From CBDCWO01 sp965223405 (lineage in GTDB: Bacteria; Bacteroidota; Bacteroidia; Chitinophagales; Saprospiraceae), in the NCBI GenBank assembly GCA_965223405.1, contig CBDCWO010000006.1:6200001-6264000 (forward strand): a stretch of DNA of 64,000 bases, in the 5' to 3' direction. Below the pieces are notes generated by a model. That model saw only the letters and a program-made list of their open reading frames with translations. It had not been told where the DNA came from and searched no databases. Both the position numbers and the translations under genes were made by a program. This document shows positions 8,787 to 17,477 of this stretch, piece by piece; within the stretch, counting starts at the first letter, position 1; every line of letters starts with the position of its first letter.

Positions 8787-9242
8787 CTGAGAGGAAATAA
8801 TTAACAGAATTATGGATCCGGCAAAATAGGAGGCCCCTATCATCACATAGTTATCGAAGATGGTGGACTCAAATTTGAAAGTCATGATGAAAAGGGCAAC
8901 TATAAATACGTCGAGCATGGCCCATTTATTTAACATCTCAAAGAGGTGTTGCCATCGCTCGGTATACCATCGATCAAAGCTGATCAACCGGCTCAACAAC
9001 ACCAAATATTTCAAGATGGGAAGGATCAGGGTAAATACAATTAAGACACAGCCAAGAAACCAATCGCCTTGTCTAAAAAAATACTGAAACGTATCAGTGA
9101 GAAATACTTGCGATTTCTTAATACCTAAGAGGATCTCAGATCCCAGAATCGGGTTTGTCAATCCAAGAATAAATAGACACAATGAACTCAAATAGATGAA
9201 TAAAGCGATAAAATAACGGCGTTTATCGAAAGTTTCTGTCAT
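8763..9242 (-). CDS. PqiA-like (paraquat-inducible protein A) inner-membrane protein
   Basis: A 159-residue protein with four transmembrane helices corresponding to one PqiA domain. Signature features are FTLILPILKYLVLL in the second helix and NKWAMLDVFIVALFIMTFKF in the third, which match the conserved P-x-x-K and W-x-M-x-D-V-F motifs of the family. In proteobacteria PqiA works with MCE-domain proteins in lipid transport between membranes. No MCE partner is visible here, and the N-terminal zinc-ribbon cysteines of full-length PqiA are absent. Its start at 9242 lies 60 bases from the divergent lipoprotein gene. Confidence 0.8.
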   Translation of the reverse strand: MTETFDKRRYFIALFIYLSSLCLFILGLTNPILGSEILLGIKKSQVFLTDTFQYFFRQGDWFLGCVLIVFTLILPILKYLVLLSRLISFDRWYTERWQHLFEMLNKWAMLDVFIVALFIMTFKFESTIFDNYVMIGASYFAGSIILLIISSQLLNLKSV

Positions 9243-9302
9243 AATAAAATGATTTGGATGTAATTCATGTTTGTGTATTTGAAAATCAAAACAAAATTAA
9301 TC

Positions 9303-9860
9303 ATGCGAACATTCATTTTAATCTTTGCTCTGGCATTACTCGGCACCAGCTGTCAATTTGATACTTGCGGAATTGACAAAGAGCACTTCTTAGGTAATTT
9401 TAAGCAATTCATCAAAACGATCGAAAAGGAAGATCTGGAATATTCTTCTTCCGAATGGGAAAAACACGATGAAAAGTTTAAGAAATTCGTCAAGGAGTGT
9501 TATCCTGAATACAAGGATAAACTGACCAGTGAAGAGAAAAGCGAATATTATTCATATTCGACTAAGTACTATGTTTTGAAATATGGAAGGGGATTCGAAA
9601 AATTCATGGATGAGCATGGTGAGGAATTGGCAGAGCAGGTCAGTCAGGGCATTGAAGATTTTATTGAAATTTCAGCTGATAATGTAGAAGAATTTATAAA
9701 TCAGCTAGAGGAGTCAATCAACGAAGAAAAGATCGAGGAATTTTTCGAACAACTGGAAGAGGCTATTGACGAGGAAAAAATCAATGAAGCATTCGAGAAA
9801 ATTGGTGATTTCTTTTCAAGAATCAAAATAAATATTGAATTGGAAGAAGATAAGAAGTAG
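9303..9860 (+). CDS. Small acidic lipoprotein, DUF6565-like
   Basis: A 185-residue exported protein; the start at 9303 gives a compact signal peptide (MRTFILIFALALLGTSC) with a relaxed Bacteroidota lipobox. An upstream in-frame ATG at 9267 would put a charged extension before it. The mature part is highly charged and helical: FLGNFKQFIKTIEKEDLEYS, KKFVKECYPEYKDKLTSEEK, then two near-repeats of a helical unit (FINQLEESINEEKIEEF and FFEQLEEAIDEEKINEAF). The pattern recalls the Bacteroidota DUF6565 family, from memory and with low certainty. No function is known. Confidence 0.6.
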   Translation: MRTFILIFALALLGTSCQFDTCGIDKEHFLGNFKQFIKTIEKEDLEYSSSEWEKHDEKFKKFVKECYPEYKDKLTSEEKSEYYSYSTKYYVLKYGRGFEKFMDEHGEELAEQVSQGIEDFIEISADNVEEFINQLEESINEEKIEEFFEQLEEAIDEEKINEAFEKIGDFFSRIKINIELEEDKK

Positions 9861-9920
9861 CCATTTTTGATATTAATATTTCTTATTCTGAATTAGTAAC
9901 CTGAGTTCGATTAGATATTC

Positions 9921-10163
9921 ATGCAAAATACCTACCAATGCCCCAAATGCGGATCGGGAGAAGTCATTAAAATTCCCGGAAATAGATACAACACAGAATT
10001 ACGCATCAGCCTTTCCAGATGGTCCACCAGACATGCAAAGTTGAATCGTTACATATGCACGGAATGTGGTTTTACCGAAGAATGGGTTGTGTTGGATAAC
10101 AAATTTCATAAATGGGTAAAAAGGAATGAAAAAACCATTTTTCCAGATGGTGGCTTTGTATAA
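9921..10163 (+). CDS. Small zinc-ribbon protein
   Basis: An 80-residue cytoplasmic protein with two CxxC knuckles, CPKCG at residues 7-11 and CTECG near residues 46-50, a classic zinc ribbon. Between them lies a basic stretch (RISLSRWSTRHAKLNR). The C-terminus is EEWVVLDNKFHKWVKRNEK. There is no transmembrane segment or enzyme motif. It may bind nucleic acid or protein. It ends 68 bases before the convergent outer-membrane gene. Confidence 0.6.
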   Translation: MQNTYQCPKCGSGEVIKIPGNRYNTELRISLSRWSTRHAKLNRYICTECGFTEEWVVLDNKFHKWVKRNEKTIFPDGGFV

Positions 10164-10191
10164 ATAAAGGCAAGGTTTTCTTGCTTGGTAA

Positions 10192-10209
10192 ATTTGGCTA
10201 TTGCCAAAT
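10192..10209. terminator. Hairpin between convergent genes
   Basis: ATTTGGC at 10192-10198 pairs perfectly with GCCAAAT at 10203-10209 over a four-base loop. A weaker hairpin (GCAAG/CTTGC, 10170-10184) precedes it. The position between the convergent genes ending at 10163 and 10232 suits a bidirectional terminator, but no U-tract follows. Confidence 0.35.
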
Positions 10210-10231
10210 AGTCCTACATAATGACTGCCGG

Positions 10232-11545
10232 TTATTCGATAATATACAATTTCAATCCAGCTGAGAAACTAGAAAATTTTTCTCCATGGTTGGCACCTGT
10301 ATCGGCTATTCCTATTGTATTGTTATAGTTCACATAGGCACCAAACCGCCCGATGTCAAATCCCAGTGAGACAAAAAGTCCTGGGAGAAAGCTCCTGGAA
10401 TCAAACAATTCGATCCTTTGACTGAAGGTCTCTTCGGATCCATCAATCAAATATTTGTTTTTATAGTTATCTTCAAAAATATTGACTCCCAGAACGGCTC
10501 CAGCGTCGATATAAGGAATTACTTTCCCGAGTCCTATTCTATATCTCACACCAGGTTTGAACAATAAATATTGATTGGAGAATGAGAAGTCATCCCTGAA
10601 GATTCCATTGATATGATCTCCATTTGCATCCCAACTATGGTATGTTATCTGCATACCTATACCCCAGTGTTGATTTTTGCCAGGTAATATATAATTTAAA
10701 AAAACACCAAACTCTGGTTTCGTATCGACCTCCGGATCAAATTGAGAAGGTACTTTGACCCCCTGATAATCCGTAATTCGATACTTGGTAGACAAATACG
10801 CACCTTGAATCCCAATCTGGAAAATACCGGTTTGATATCTCCCCATAAAATCGGGATTGATTCCTTGTGACTGATAGTACTTTTGGAAAAGCGAAATAAA
10901 GTTTTGACCTCTGTACTTTAATTTTTGAATATCTGACTTCAGAGCAGGCGAATCACCAAATGCCTTCGCCAATTGCTCTTTATATCCATTATACTGGTAC
11001 AATACCGTTTTACCGGAAATCAGTCTGGGATTTCTGATTAGGGTTTCCGCATCTTCTTTGGACAATTCTTTTTCTCTGGTATAATAGAATTGGATTAACT
11101 CTGTGGGATTTTCATTTCCCTTTTGCAAGTAAAAATGTTCCCTACCACGAATGTCGACATACACTAGTAACTTCCTGGTACCACCTATTAAAACACGCAA
11201 CAGAGCCGGCTTTTCTTGCATTTCCAACACGGGCGAAGGCAAAGGATTTTTGGTGTCATTTAAAGCATGGTTGAAGCCGACAATATAATTTTCATAGCGT
11301 ACATCATCGCCAATTGTAAATGCTTGAATCTGATCTAGCGTATACGTAGATGGCTCCCCATTTTCAGACTGAAATCTGATTTCACGAATTGGACCTTGCC
11401 AATCTTTATCAAGGATCATCCCAACTTGAGTACTTCCTTGTTTTAAAGTTAATGTCCCGGATTTAAAATTTGCTTGACTTAGCAGTTGATTTGAAATAGC
11501 CATTACCAACGTAAGGCTCATAATGATCGTTCTCATAATTTTCAT
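10232..11545 (-). CDS. Outer-membrane beta-barrel protein with N-terminal soluble domain
   Basis: A 437-residue exported protein: signal peptide to about residue 25 (LLSQA). Residues about 28-220 form a domain with strands GTLTLKQGS and TYTLDQIQAF, and a helical NPRLISGKTVLYQYNGYKEQ that resembles domains preceding barrels in Bacteroidota outer-membrane proteins. Residues 230-437 show alternating aromatic/hydrophobic strands (GIFQIGIQGAYLST, WGIGMQITYHSWDANG, FKPGVRYRIGLGKVIPYIDA, FGAYVNYNNTIGIAD) and end in FSAGLKLYIIE, as expected of an 8-stranded barrel. No specific function is assigned. It is monocistronic. Confidence 0.6.
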   Translation of the reverse strand: MKIMRTIIMSLTLVMAISNQLLSQANFKSGTLTLKQGSTQVGMILDKDWQGPIREIRFQSENGEPSTYTLDQIQAFTIGDDVRYENYIVGFNHALNDTKNPLPSPVLEMQEKPALLRVLIGGTRKLLVYVDIRGREHFYLQKGNENPTELIQFYYTREKELSKEDAETLIRNPRLISGKTVLYQYNGYKEQLAKAFGDSPALKSDIQKLKYRGQNFISLFQKYYQSQGINPDFMGRYQTGIFQIGIQGAYLSTKYRITDYQGVKVPSQFDPEVDTKPEFGVFLNYILPGKNQHWGIGMQITYHSWDANGDHINGIFRDDFSFSNQYLLFKPGVRYRIGLGKVIPYIDAGAVLGVNIFEDNYKNKYLIDGSEETFSQRIELFDSRSFLPGLFVSLGFDIGRFGAYVNYNNTIGIADTGANHGEKFSSFSAGLKLYIIE

Positions 11546-11744
11546 TTTGCCGGTGAAAATAAGAAAATGTCCTTTGCTGGATAATGATATTGATCAATGA
11601 TCCCTTTAACCTGTGTTATTCTCTAGAACTCCTTTCAAGCATGTCGCCAAAGCAAGACATTTATCAAATATTTGATGAGGACAAGTAAAACCTTAGTGCA
11701 AAGCCAAGACAGCCTTTCCTTCGAAGTAACCATGGTCAACCGCA

Positions 11745-14216
11745 CTACTCATTTACCTCTAACTTCCCATTTACAGTTATGGTCATTTGTGCTCCGGTTT
11801 CTATTATAAGACTCTTAATGGGCTCGCAGTTTGAATAAACTTTTGGAAAATTGGGAACTGCCACAGGAATTATCACGTCGTGGATAGTCCCTGGTACGCG
11901 GCTAGGACTCCAATTGGCCGCATTAGAATAAATTTCGTTTTGCTTTCCGGTCCAGGTTGATCTTCCCGAACAATCATTGACAATCAAAGAATAATCTTCA
12001 ACCTGACCATATATGGGATTATAATTTGGACCGGAAATATTAAATTGGTGAAAATCAGAGATTATCCGAATTCTTAAAAGACTATCAATCTGCGTATTAT
12101 TGAAAATTGTGAAATTCCCGTTGAACATACCGGTAAATTGATTTTCTTCATGAACCATTTCATTTACATCATCAAAGTCTCCATCTCCATTAAAATCGAT
12201 ATAAATATGAATATCTTCAGGATTTAACCCACCAACGGTAACACTGTAAGTATATGTAGTATCTAGACAGGCTTTAGCAGCATTCCAACAAGACCAATCT
12301 AAATATCCTGTTGGCGCTCCATTGATAGCATCAAATACTGCCCCACCACTAGAGTAACTAACACCATTGAATGTAAAATTGTAGATTCCTAAACCAAAGT
12401 TGTTCGCAAGGTTGGAAGTCGTACCACCCATAGAAGACAGTGCAAGACCATTCATAACAGTGATATAATCTAATTTTACCAAAGTATCGCTACCAAAACT
12501 ATTTGTTGAAATTAATTTAACGGTATAACACCCAGGATAGCTATAACTATGTTGTGGATTCTGCAGGTGGGAAGAATCACCATCACCGAAAAACCACCTC
12601 CATGAAGTAGGCGATGCAGTACTTAAATCAGTAAACGCTATCTGAGAATTTACTTGACAATAAAATCCCGTATCTGCACTAAACTTAGCTACCGGTGGAA
12701 TACTACAGGCCTCAGCAACCATCAGACTGACTCCACATTCTGGGGTATAGTTCATACTGTGCCCCATTATATAACTCCCACCCCCGACATCGCTAATTGC
12801 ATCAAAATTACGGATAGTAGATCCTACCAGCAGTGCATAATGCATCAATGCCCCAGAATTAATTATATGCCCTAATCCATGCGCATGCCCTAGCTCATGT
12901 AATACGACCGATTTAAAATCTGTTTCTCCTGCCATAATACCGTTAGGATCCAGTTGATAATACCAGTTGGTTCCCCCGGTACCATCTCTTCTTAAGATCA
13001 GATCCATACCGGTCTTAAACCACTCCTGGTTGGTGGAGCAGTATCCAAAAAAACCATATGCCGTACCAAGCACCCCATTGGGTAAAGTCGTATTCAAATC
13101 ATTGTCGTAGGATATGACATTAAAGCCGTCACTTGCACTACTATCGATAGTGGTTGTTCTCACCGCACTCCAATTGATACCCGTTGCACACTTCCATTCT
13201 GCCAGTGACTCATCTATGCGCGCCATCGCACTGTCATCCAAAGCAATCGCCACTCCCCCATTGGCTGTACTGGTAGAATATAAAAACGTATATCCTCCCG
13301 TTCCATTGTGGTCATATAAATGGGGTTCATTGACCATTCCTCCAAACACTACATCGGACTGACTAAAAGGGATATTTAATGAGGAAGCTGAAAAAAAAGT
13401 GGTTCCAGTGGAGGTACGTACACCAATGATCCCACTTCCAGCTCTTTTGGGGACAATAACTTTAATTTGGTTATCCGCCCAACTTACCATATATACCGCC
13501 AGAGTCCCTGAAGTATCCACTAATGTAAAGGTACTTCCACCATCATTAGCATTCGCAAAAAGAACTGCAGCCTGATTGACAAATGCCGCTCCAAACCCCG
13601 AGCCGTTTATAGTTAAGGTATCGTTGGTACCAGCTGTGATAGTCGATGGGGTAAAATTGGTTACAGTGGATATTTCGCGGATTTCTATGGAGGATTGCGT
13701 CTGTTGTCTTTCTCTGAACTCCTTATAATAATCGGTATTTCTAACTTGCATTATTCGACTATACAATTCATTTTCTATGGATGAATATTTGCGAAATACG
13801 TCATGAGCCGAATGATCAAACGGATTGTACTTAACAAATCCTTGAGGTCCTCCAATAATCTTGTATCCCTTAGCTGTTTTGTTTTGAATAAAGAAAATTC
13901 CCGTTTCAAATGGGCTAAGCTGAAGAGATGGCTCAACGACCATCATTTCATCTCCAACAATTCCTCCTTCAGTAACTAGTTTGATAATCTGCTCATTATG
14001 ATCAGGGATCTCACCAAATACTTTAAATAATGCAATCTCATTTATGGTAAAAATCTTTCCCCTTTCCTTGAAGCATTCTTGATGGATGACTTGCCCTTCA
14101 ACGATCCATGCGGCGTCTTGGATCCGTTCCTGAAGGGGGTATTCGAAAAGCTGAGCCTGAATCAAGACTGGGAAAATCAAGAATAGTGCATATAGTGGTA
14201 GCTTAGAAAAATGCAT
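11745..14216 (-). CDS. Secreted matrixin-like metalloprotease with TIG, PKD and GEVED domains
   Basis: An 823-residue secreted protein with a signal peptide (to about residue 21, LIQAQ). Domain order: an N-terminal region related to others found before bacterial matrixins; an IPT/TIG immunoglobulin-like domain at about residues 190-280 (TPSTITAGTNDTLTINGSGF); a metalloprotease domain at about 295-500 with the metzincin zinc site HELGHAHGLGH followed by a Met-turn candidate (ALMHYAL); a PKD domain at about 510-595 (WRWFFGDGDSSHLQNPQHSY); a GEVED domain at about 630-750 (IYIDFNGDGDFDD, YGQVEDYSLIV); and a terminal strand-rich domain starting WTGKQNEIYSNAANWSPSRVPG. It is predicted to degrade extracellular protein. 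Unusually for this architecture it stops at GKLEVNE with no recognisable T9SS sorting domain, so the C-terminus may have been lost. Confidence 0.8.
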   Translation of the reverse strand: MHFSKLPLYALFLIFPVLIQAQLFEYPLQERIQDAAWIVEGQVIHQECFKERGKIFTINEIALFKVFGEIPDHNEQIIKLVTEGGIVGDEMMVVEPSLQLSPFETGIFFIQNKTAKGYKIIGGPQGFVKYNPFDHSAHDVFRKYSSIENELYSRIMQVRNTDYYKEFRERQQTQSSIEIREISTVTNFTPSTITAGTNDTLTINGSGFGAAFVNQAAVLFANANDGGSTFTLVDTSGTLAVYMVSWADNQIKVIVPKRAGSGIIGVRTSTGTTFFSASSLNIPFSQSDVVFGGMVNEPHLYDHNGTGGYTFLYSTSTANGGVAIALDDSAMARIDESLAEWKCATGINWSAVRTTTIDSSASDGFNVISYDNDLNTTLPNGVLGTAYGFFGYCSTNQEWFKTGMDLILRRDGTGGTNWYYQLDPNGIMAGETDFKSVVLHELGHAHGLGHIINSGALMHYALLVGSTIRNFDAISDVGGGSYIMGHSMNYTPECGVSLMVAEACSIPPVAKFSADTGFYCQVNSQIAFTDLSTASPTSWRWFFGDGDSSHLQNPQHSYSYPGCYTVKLISTNSFGSDTLVKLDYITVMNGLALSSMGGTTSNLANNFGLGIYNFTFNGVSYSSGGAVFDAINGAPTGYLDWSCWNAAKACLDTTYTYSVTVGGLNPEDIHIYIDFNGDGDFDDVNEMVHEENQFTGMFNGNFTIFNNTQIDSLLRIRIISDFHQFNISGPNYNPIYGQVEDYSLIVNDCSGRSTWTGKQNEIYSNAANWSPSRVPGTIHDVIIPVAVPNFPKVYSNCEPIKSLIIETGAQMTITVNGKLEVNE

Positions 14217-14284
14217 TTTTCGGAATTTCTTGTAAAGATATAATTATTTATTTTAATATGTGTGTCAAATCGGGTGTCAGGTCG

Positions 14285-14342
14285 AGGGTATCAAGGGTGT
14301 CGGGACCAGGGTATCAAGGGTGTCGAGGGTATCAAGGGTGTC
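14285..14342. repeat. Three copies of a 17-bp tandem repeat
   Basis: The unit agggtatcaagggtgtc occurs perfectly at 14285-14301, 14308-14324 and 14326-14342, with a degenerate partial copy just before (from about 14271). It lies between the matrixin-like gene start and the TRAP permease stop, in non-coding DNA. Spacing is irregular (6 and 1 bases), so it is a tandem repeat, not a CRISPR. Confidence 0.8.
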
Positions 14343-14373
14343 AGATGACTCATTAGTTATTTAGCAGGAAAGT

Positions 14374-14429
14374 CTGTCCTCTGTCCTCTGTTTTCTGTTT
14401 TCTGTCCTCTGTCTTTTGTCCTCTCTCCC
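14374..14429. repeat. Heptamer tandem repeat, eight units
   Basis: Eight consecutive heptamers of consensus CTGTCCT (variants CTGTTTT, CTGTCTT, TTGTCCT, CTCTCCC) fill 14374-14429. On the other strand the unit is AGGACAG, strongly purine-rich. It ends nine bases before the stop codon of the TRAP large-permease gene. Such heptamers expand by slipped replication, and the tract could also affect transcript ends. Confidence 0.8.
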
Positions 14430-14438
14430 CTGATGAGA

Positions 14439-15740
14439 TTATAACAATACAGTAATTACCTGTGGGAAGAATATAACTATGAATAAAAATACCATCTGTA
14501 TGATTACAAAGGGAATTACTCCCCTGTACAGGTCCTGGGTTGTAACACCGGGTGGAGCCACTCCTTTTAAATAAAACAAGGAAAATCCAAACGGTGGGGT
14601 CAGAAAAGAAGTCTGCAAATTCAAAGCCAGAAGCACTCCGATCCAGATGAGGTCAATATCCATGGTAACGAAAATAGGAGCAACCACAGGTACAATGATA
14701 AATATGATCTCTATAAAATCGATAAAAAATCCGGCTACAAAAACAACCAACATGACAATCAATAAAAAGACATTTGGTGAAAGGTTAGCTTGCACGATTA
14801 AATCCGTCAGATAATCATCGCCATGTAGTCCTCTGAATACCAAGGTAAAAGTGGTAGCACCGATCAAGATAATAAATACCATACTCGTCAGATGCGAAGT
14901 TCCGACCATCACTTCTTTCAATATCTTCAAGTTAAACTTACCCTGAAAAATAGTAAGAATAGTAGCTCCCAATGCTCCGACGGCTGCAGCTTCTGTAGGT
15001 GAAGCAATTCCGGCAAAAATAGAACCCAATACTGCCGCGATCAAGAGAAATGGCAATAAAAAAGCAGTTATTACTTTTTTCCAAAATCCCTCACTTCGAA
15101 ACTCTTTGATTTCAGCTTCAGGTATAGGAGGAGCATTTTCCGGATACAATCTGGAGTAAACTACGATATAAATAATGTAAAGAGCAACCAAAATTACACC
15201 GGGTAGAAGTGCTGCCTTAAATAAATCTCCTACAGATACATTGAGGACACTACCCAACAACACCAATACAACCGACGGAGGTATTATTTGACCTAAAGTC
15301 CCTGAAGAGGCTATGGTACCGGTAGCCAATGATGACGAATAATTTCTTTTAAGCATTGTCGGCAGGCTAATTAATCCCATGGTTATTACCGTGGCACCAA
15401 CAATACCTGTGGAAGCTGCCAACAGGGCTCCAACCAAGACCACCGATATAGCCAAGCCACCGGTCATCTTACCAAATAGCATGGCCATCGTTTCCAACAA
15501 TGATTCCGCCAGCCCGGACTTTTCCAGCATTATACCCATATAAATGAATAGAGGAACCGCCAACAAGACATAATTGCTCATCACTCCCATAATCCGGGAA
15601 GGTAAAAAATTGAAAAAATCAGGTCCCAGAGTAAAGATTCCAAAGATTATGGAAAGCCCTCCTAAAGTAAAAGCTACCGGATATCCCCACAGTATTAAAG
15701 CGAAAATGGTGATGAACAAAATAATGGCAAGTATCTCCAT
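14439..15740 (-). CDS. dctM: TRAP transporter large permease (DctM family)
   Basis: A 433-residue, 12-helix inner-membrane protein of the tripartite ATP-independent periplasmic family. Family motifs visible include GYPVAFTLGGLS near the N-terminus, VPLFIYMGIMLEKSGLAE, GIVGATVITMGLISLPTML, the repeat GTLGQIIPPSVVLVLLG, GIASPTEAAAVGALGA, and FFIDFIEIIFIIVPVVAPI with NLQTSFLTPPFGFSLFYLKG. It uses a Na+ or H+ gradient to import carboxylated substrates delivered by a binding protein. It starts one base after the small-permease gene ends, so the two form an operon. No DctP/TAXI binding-protein gene is present in the window. Confidence 0.93.
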   Translation of the reverse strand: MEILAIILFITIFALILWGYPVAFTLGGLSIIFGIFTLGPDFFNFLPSRIMGVMSNYVLLAVPLFIYMGIMLEKSGLAESLLETMAMLFGKMTGGLAISVVLVGALLAASTGIVGATVITMGLISLPTMLKRNYSSSLATGTIASSGTLGQIIPPSVVLVLLGSVLNVSVGDLFKAALLPGVILVALYIIYIVVYSRLYPENAPPIPEAEIKEFRSEGFWKKVITAFLLPFLLIAAVLGSIFAGIASPTEAAAVGALGATILTIFQGKFNLKILKEVMVGTSHLTSMVFIILIGATTFTLVFRGLHGDDYLTDLIVQANLSPNVFLLIVMLVVFVAGFFIDFIEIIFIIVPVVAPIFVTMDIDLIWIGVLLALNLQTSFLTPPFGFSLFYLKGVAPPGVTTQDLYRGVIPFVIIQMVFLFIVIFFPQVITVLL

Positions 15741-15741
15741 A

Positions 15742-16239
15742 TTATTCTTTTTCCTTTTTCAGTAGAATTCCAATCGATTTAATTACTTCCAATACACCCT
15801 GATAGAGAAGAAGTACAAACCCGATCACCATACTGAATTTTATCAGGTATCTGGCAGGCAACCCACCCGGATCCGAGGAGCTCTCACCAATGAGCCAACT
15901 ATTGTAAGTATAGCGGGTAGAAGTTGCAATTATTACAATGCACCAGGGAATTAAAAACAAAAGTGTACCGACTAGATTTATCCAGGCTTTTTTCCGAGGA
16001 GAGAACCTGGTATAAAATAGATCAACTCGTACATGTTGATCATGCTTAAATGCGTATCCAGCACTTAATAAAAATACGAGTGCAAACAAATGCCATTCGA
16101 GTTCTACGATCCACACTTTACTGGTATTAAACAGGTAGCGGAGGAAAACATCGACACAGATCAAAATCACTAAAAATGTGGTAATCCAAGCTACCTTTTT
16201 CCCAATCCAGTCATTCAGTTCAACCAGTTTTCGTCGCAA
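15742..16239 (-). CDS. dctQ: TRAP transporter small permease (DctQ family)
   Basis: A 165-residue protein with four transmembrane helices. LNDWIGKKVAWITTFLVILI, then RYLFNTSKVWIVELEWHLFA and GYAFKHDQHVRVDLFYTRFS, are characteristic of DctQ. It is the first gene of the TRAP operon and is separated by one base from the large permease. The divergent peptidase gene most likely begins at 16329, leaving about 90 bases for back-to-back promoters. Confidence 0.92.
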   Translation of the reverse strand: MRRKLVELNDWIGKKVAWITTFLVILICVDVFLRYLFNTSKVWIVELEWHLFALVFLLSAGYAFKHDQHVRVDLFYTRFSPRKKAWINLVGTLLFLIPWCIVIIATSTRYTYNSWLIGESSSDPGGLPARYLIKFSMVIGFVLLLYQGVLEVIKSIGILLKKEKE

Positions 16240-16328
16240 ACTTTATCTATTTAAGCATGGAATTTACAAATTGTGTCCTTTTTATCAAATTACCCACCAT
16301 CAATTTGTGTAATTTTACCTGCCTTCAT

Positions 16329-17477
16329 ATGATTTACAACCTTTGTCCAGTGAAATACTTTATTTTTTTATTGATTTTTTGCTGTTTTAAAATGGAAAAC
16401 ATCCACGCTCAGCGGTCAGGCCCTAGAGCCGTAGGTATCAAGATAGGAGTTTTGCCTCCTGACAGTTTGAATGCTATTACTGATGTACCTGGTGTCAAGG
16501 TCGGTCAGATATCGCGTAAGGAACCCCCAAATGTCTACACCGGAGTAACGGCTATCCTTCCCCATTCTGAAAACATTTTTCAAAATAAAGTGCCGGCGGC
16601 GGTTTTTATTGGCAACGGATTCGGTAAACTCACCGGTATATCACAAGTCAAAGAATTAGGAACAATTGAAACCCCGATAATTTTAACCAATACCCTATCT
16701 GTTCCAACCGCTGCTAATGCATTAATCTCATATACTTTGGCCAGAAACCAGGATATTCGTTCCGTGAACCCGGTGGTAGGTGAAACAAATGATGCGGCCC
16801 TTAACGACATCTCTGCCCGCAAGATTACGGAGTCAGACGTACTAAGGGCAATTGAACTAGCTGATACCGGAACAATAGCAGAAGGCAATCATGGTGCTGG
16901 AGCAGGGACCATCTGCTTTGGCTGGAAAGGTGGTATCGGTACGGCATCTCGAAAATTGCCTGAAAAACTGGGGGGATATGTAGTTGGTGTACTGGTACAA
17001 ACCAATTTTGGAGGAGTGCTGAATATCGATGGCGTCCCCATAGGCAAGGAATTAAAGCAATATGCCTTTAATAGACACCTGCAAGATACCGATGGCTCCT
17101 GTATGATTGTAGTAGCAACCAATTCCCCACTGGATACCAGGAATCTGGAGCGGCTGGCAAAAAGAGCATTTATGGGTTTGGCGAAAACCGGAGGGATTGC
17201 ATCGAATGGTTCCGGAGACTATGTAATTGCTTTTAGTACTTATAAAAAAAACCGTATTCCCTATCGTGCAGGAGAACGGGTGATAAAGCTTCATTCTCTG
17301 CATAATGACTTTATGAGTCCCCTATTCCTGGCTGCCATCGAAGCTACGGAAGAAGCCATTATTAATTCCTTATTTGCCGCTGAAACCGTAACCAGCAATG
17401 GTCGCACTATTCATTCCTTACCCATTGAGAAAATTTTGACAATTATGAAAAAGTATAACCGATTACCCAATGAATAA
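16329..17477 (+). CDS. P1 family peptidase (DmpA/BapA type, S58)
   Basis: The open frame extends back to 16257, but the start at 16329 (MIYNLCPVKYFIFLLIFCCF, cleavage after HAQ) gives a proper signal peptide and leaves promoter space; length is then 382 residues. This Ntn-like family comprises aminopeptidases and beta-peptidases that self-cleave before a catalytic serine. Visible family blocks are DSLNAITDVPGVKVGQ, GVTAILPH, AAVFIGNGFGKLTG, GAGAGTICFGWKGGIGTASR and GIASNGSGDYVIAFST, the last containing the predicted autocleavage Gly-Ser. The signal peptide predicts action in the periplasm. Its stop overlaps the next start by eight bases, coupling it to a decarboxylase. Confidence 0.88.
   Translation: MIYNLCPVKYFIFLLIFCCFKMENIHAQRSGPRAVGIKIGVLPPDSLNAITDVPGVKVGQISRKEPPNVYTGVTAILPHSENIFQNKVPAAVFIGNGFGKLTGISQVKELGTIETPIILTNTLSVPTAANALISYTLARNQDIRSVNPVVGETNDAALNDISARKITESDVLRAIELADTGTIAEGNHGAGAGTICFGWKGGIGTASRKLPEKLGGYVVGVLVQTNFGGVLNIDGVPIGKELKQYAFNRHLQDTDGSCMIVVATNSPLDTRNLERLAKRAFMGLAKTGGIASNGSGDYVIAFSTYKKNRIPYRAGERVIKLHSLHNDFMSPLFLAAIEATEEAIINSLFAAETVTSNGRTIHSLPIEKILTIMKKYNRLPNE

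Noticed and set aside
14271..14429. Possible CRISPR array
   Set aside because: Units are 17 and 7 bases with almost no spacers between them, and there are no cas genes.
16257..16328. Upstream extension of the P1 peptidase
   Set aside because: It would leave only 17 bases between divergent genes and would bury the signal peptide inside the protein.
16580..17303. Three overlapping antisense frames in the P1 peptidase gene
   Set aside because: They are shadows of a strong coding sequence with conserved family motifs.
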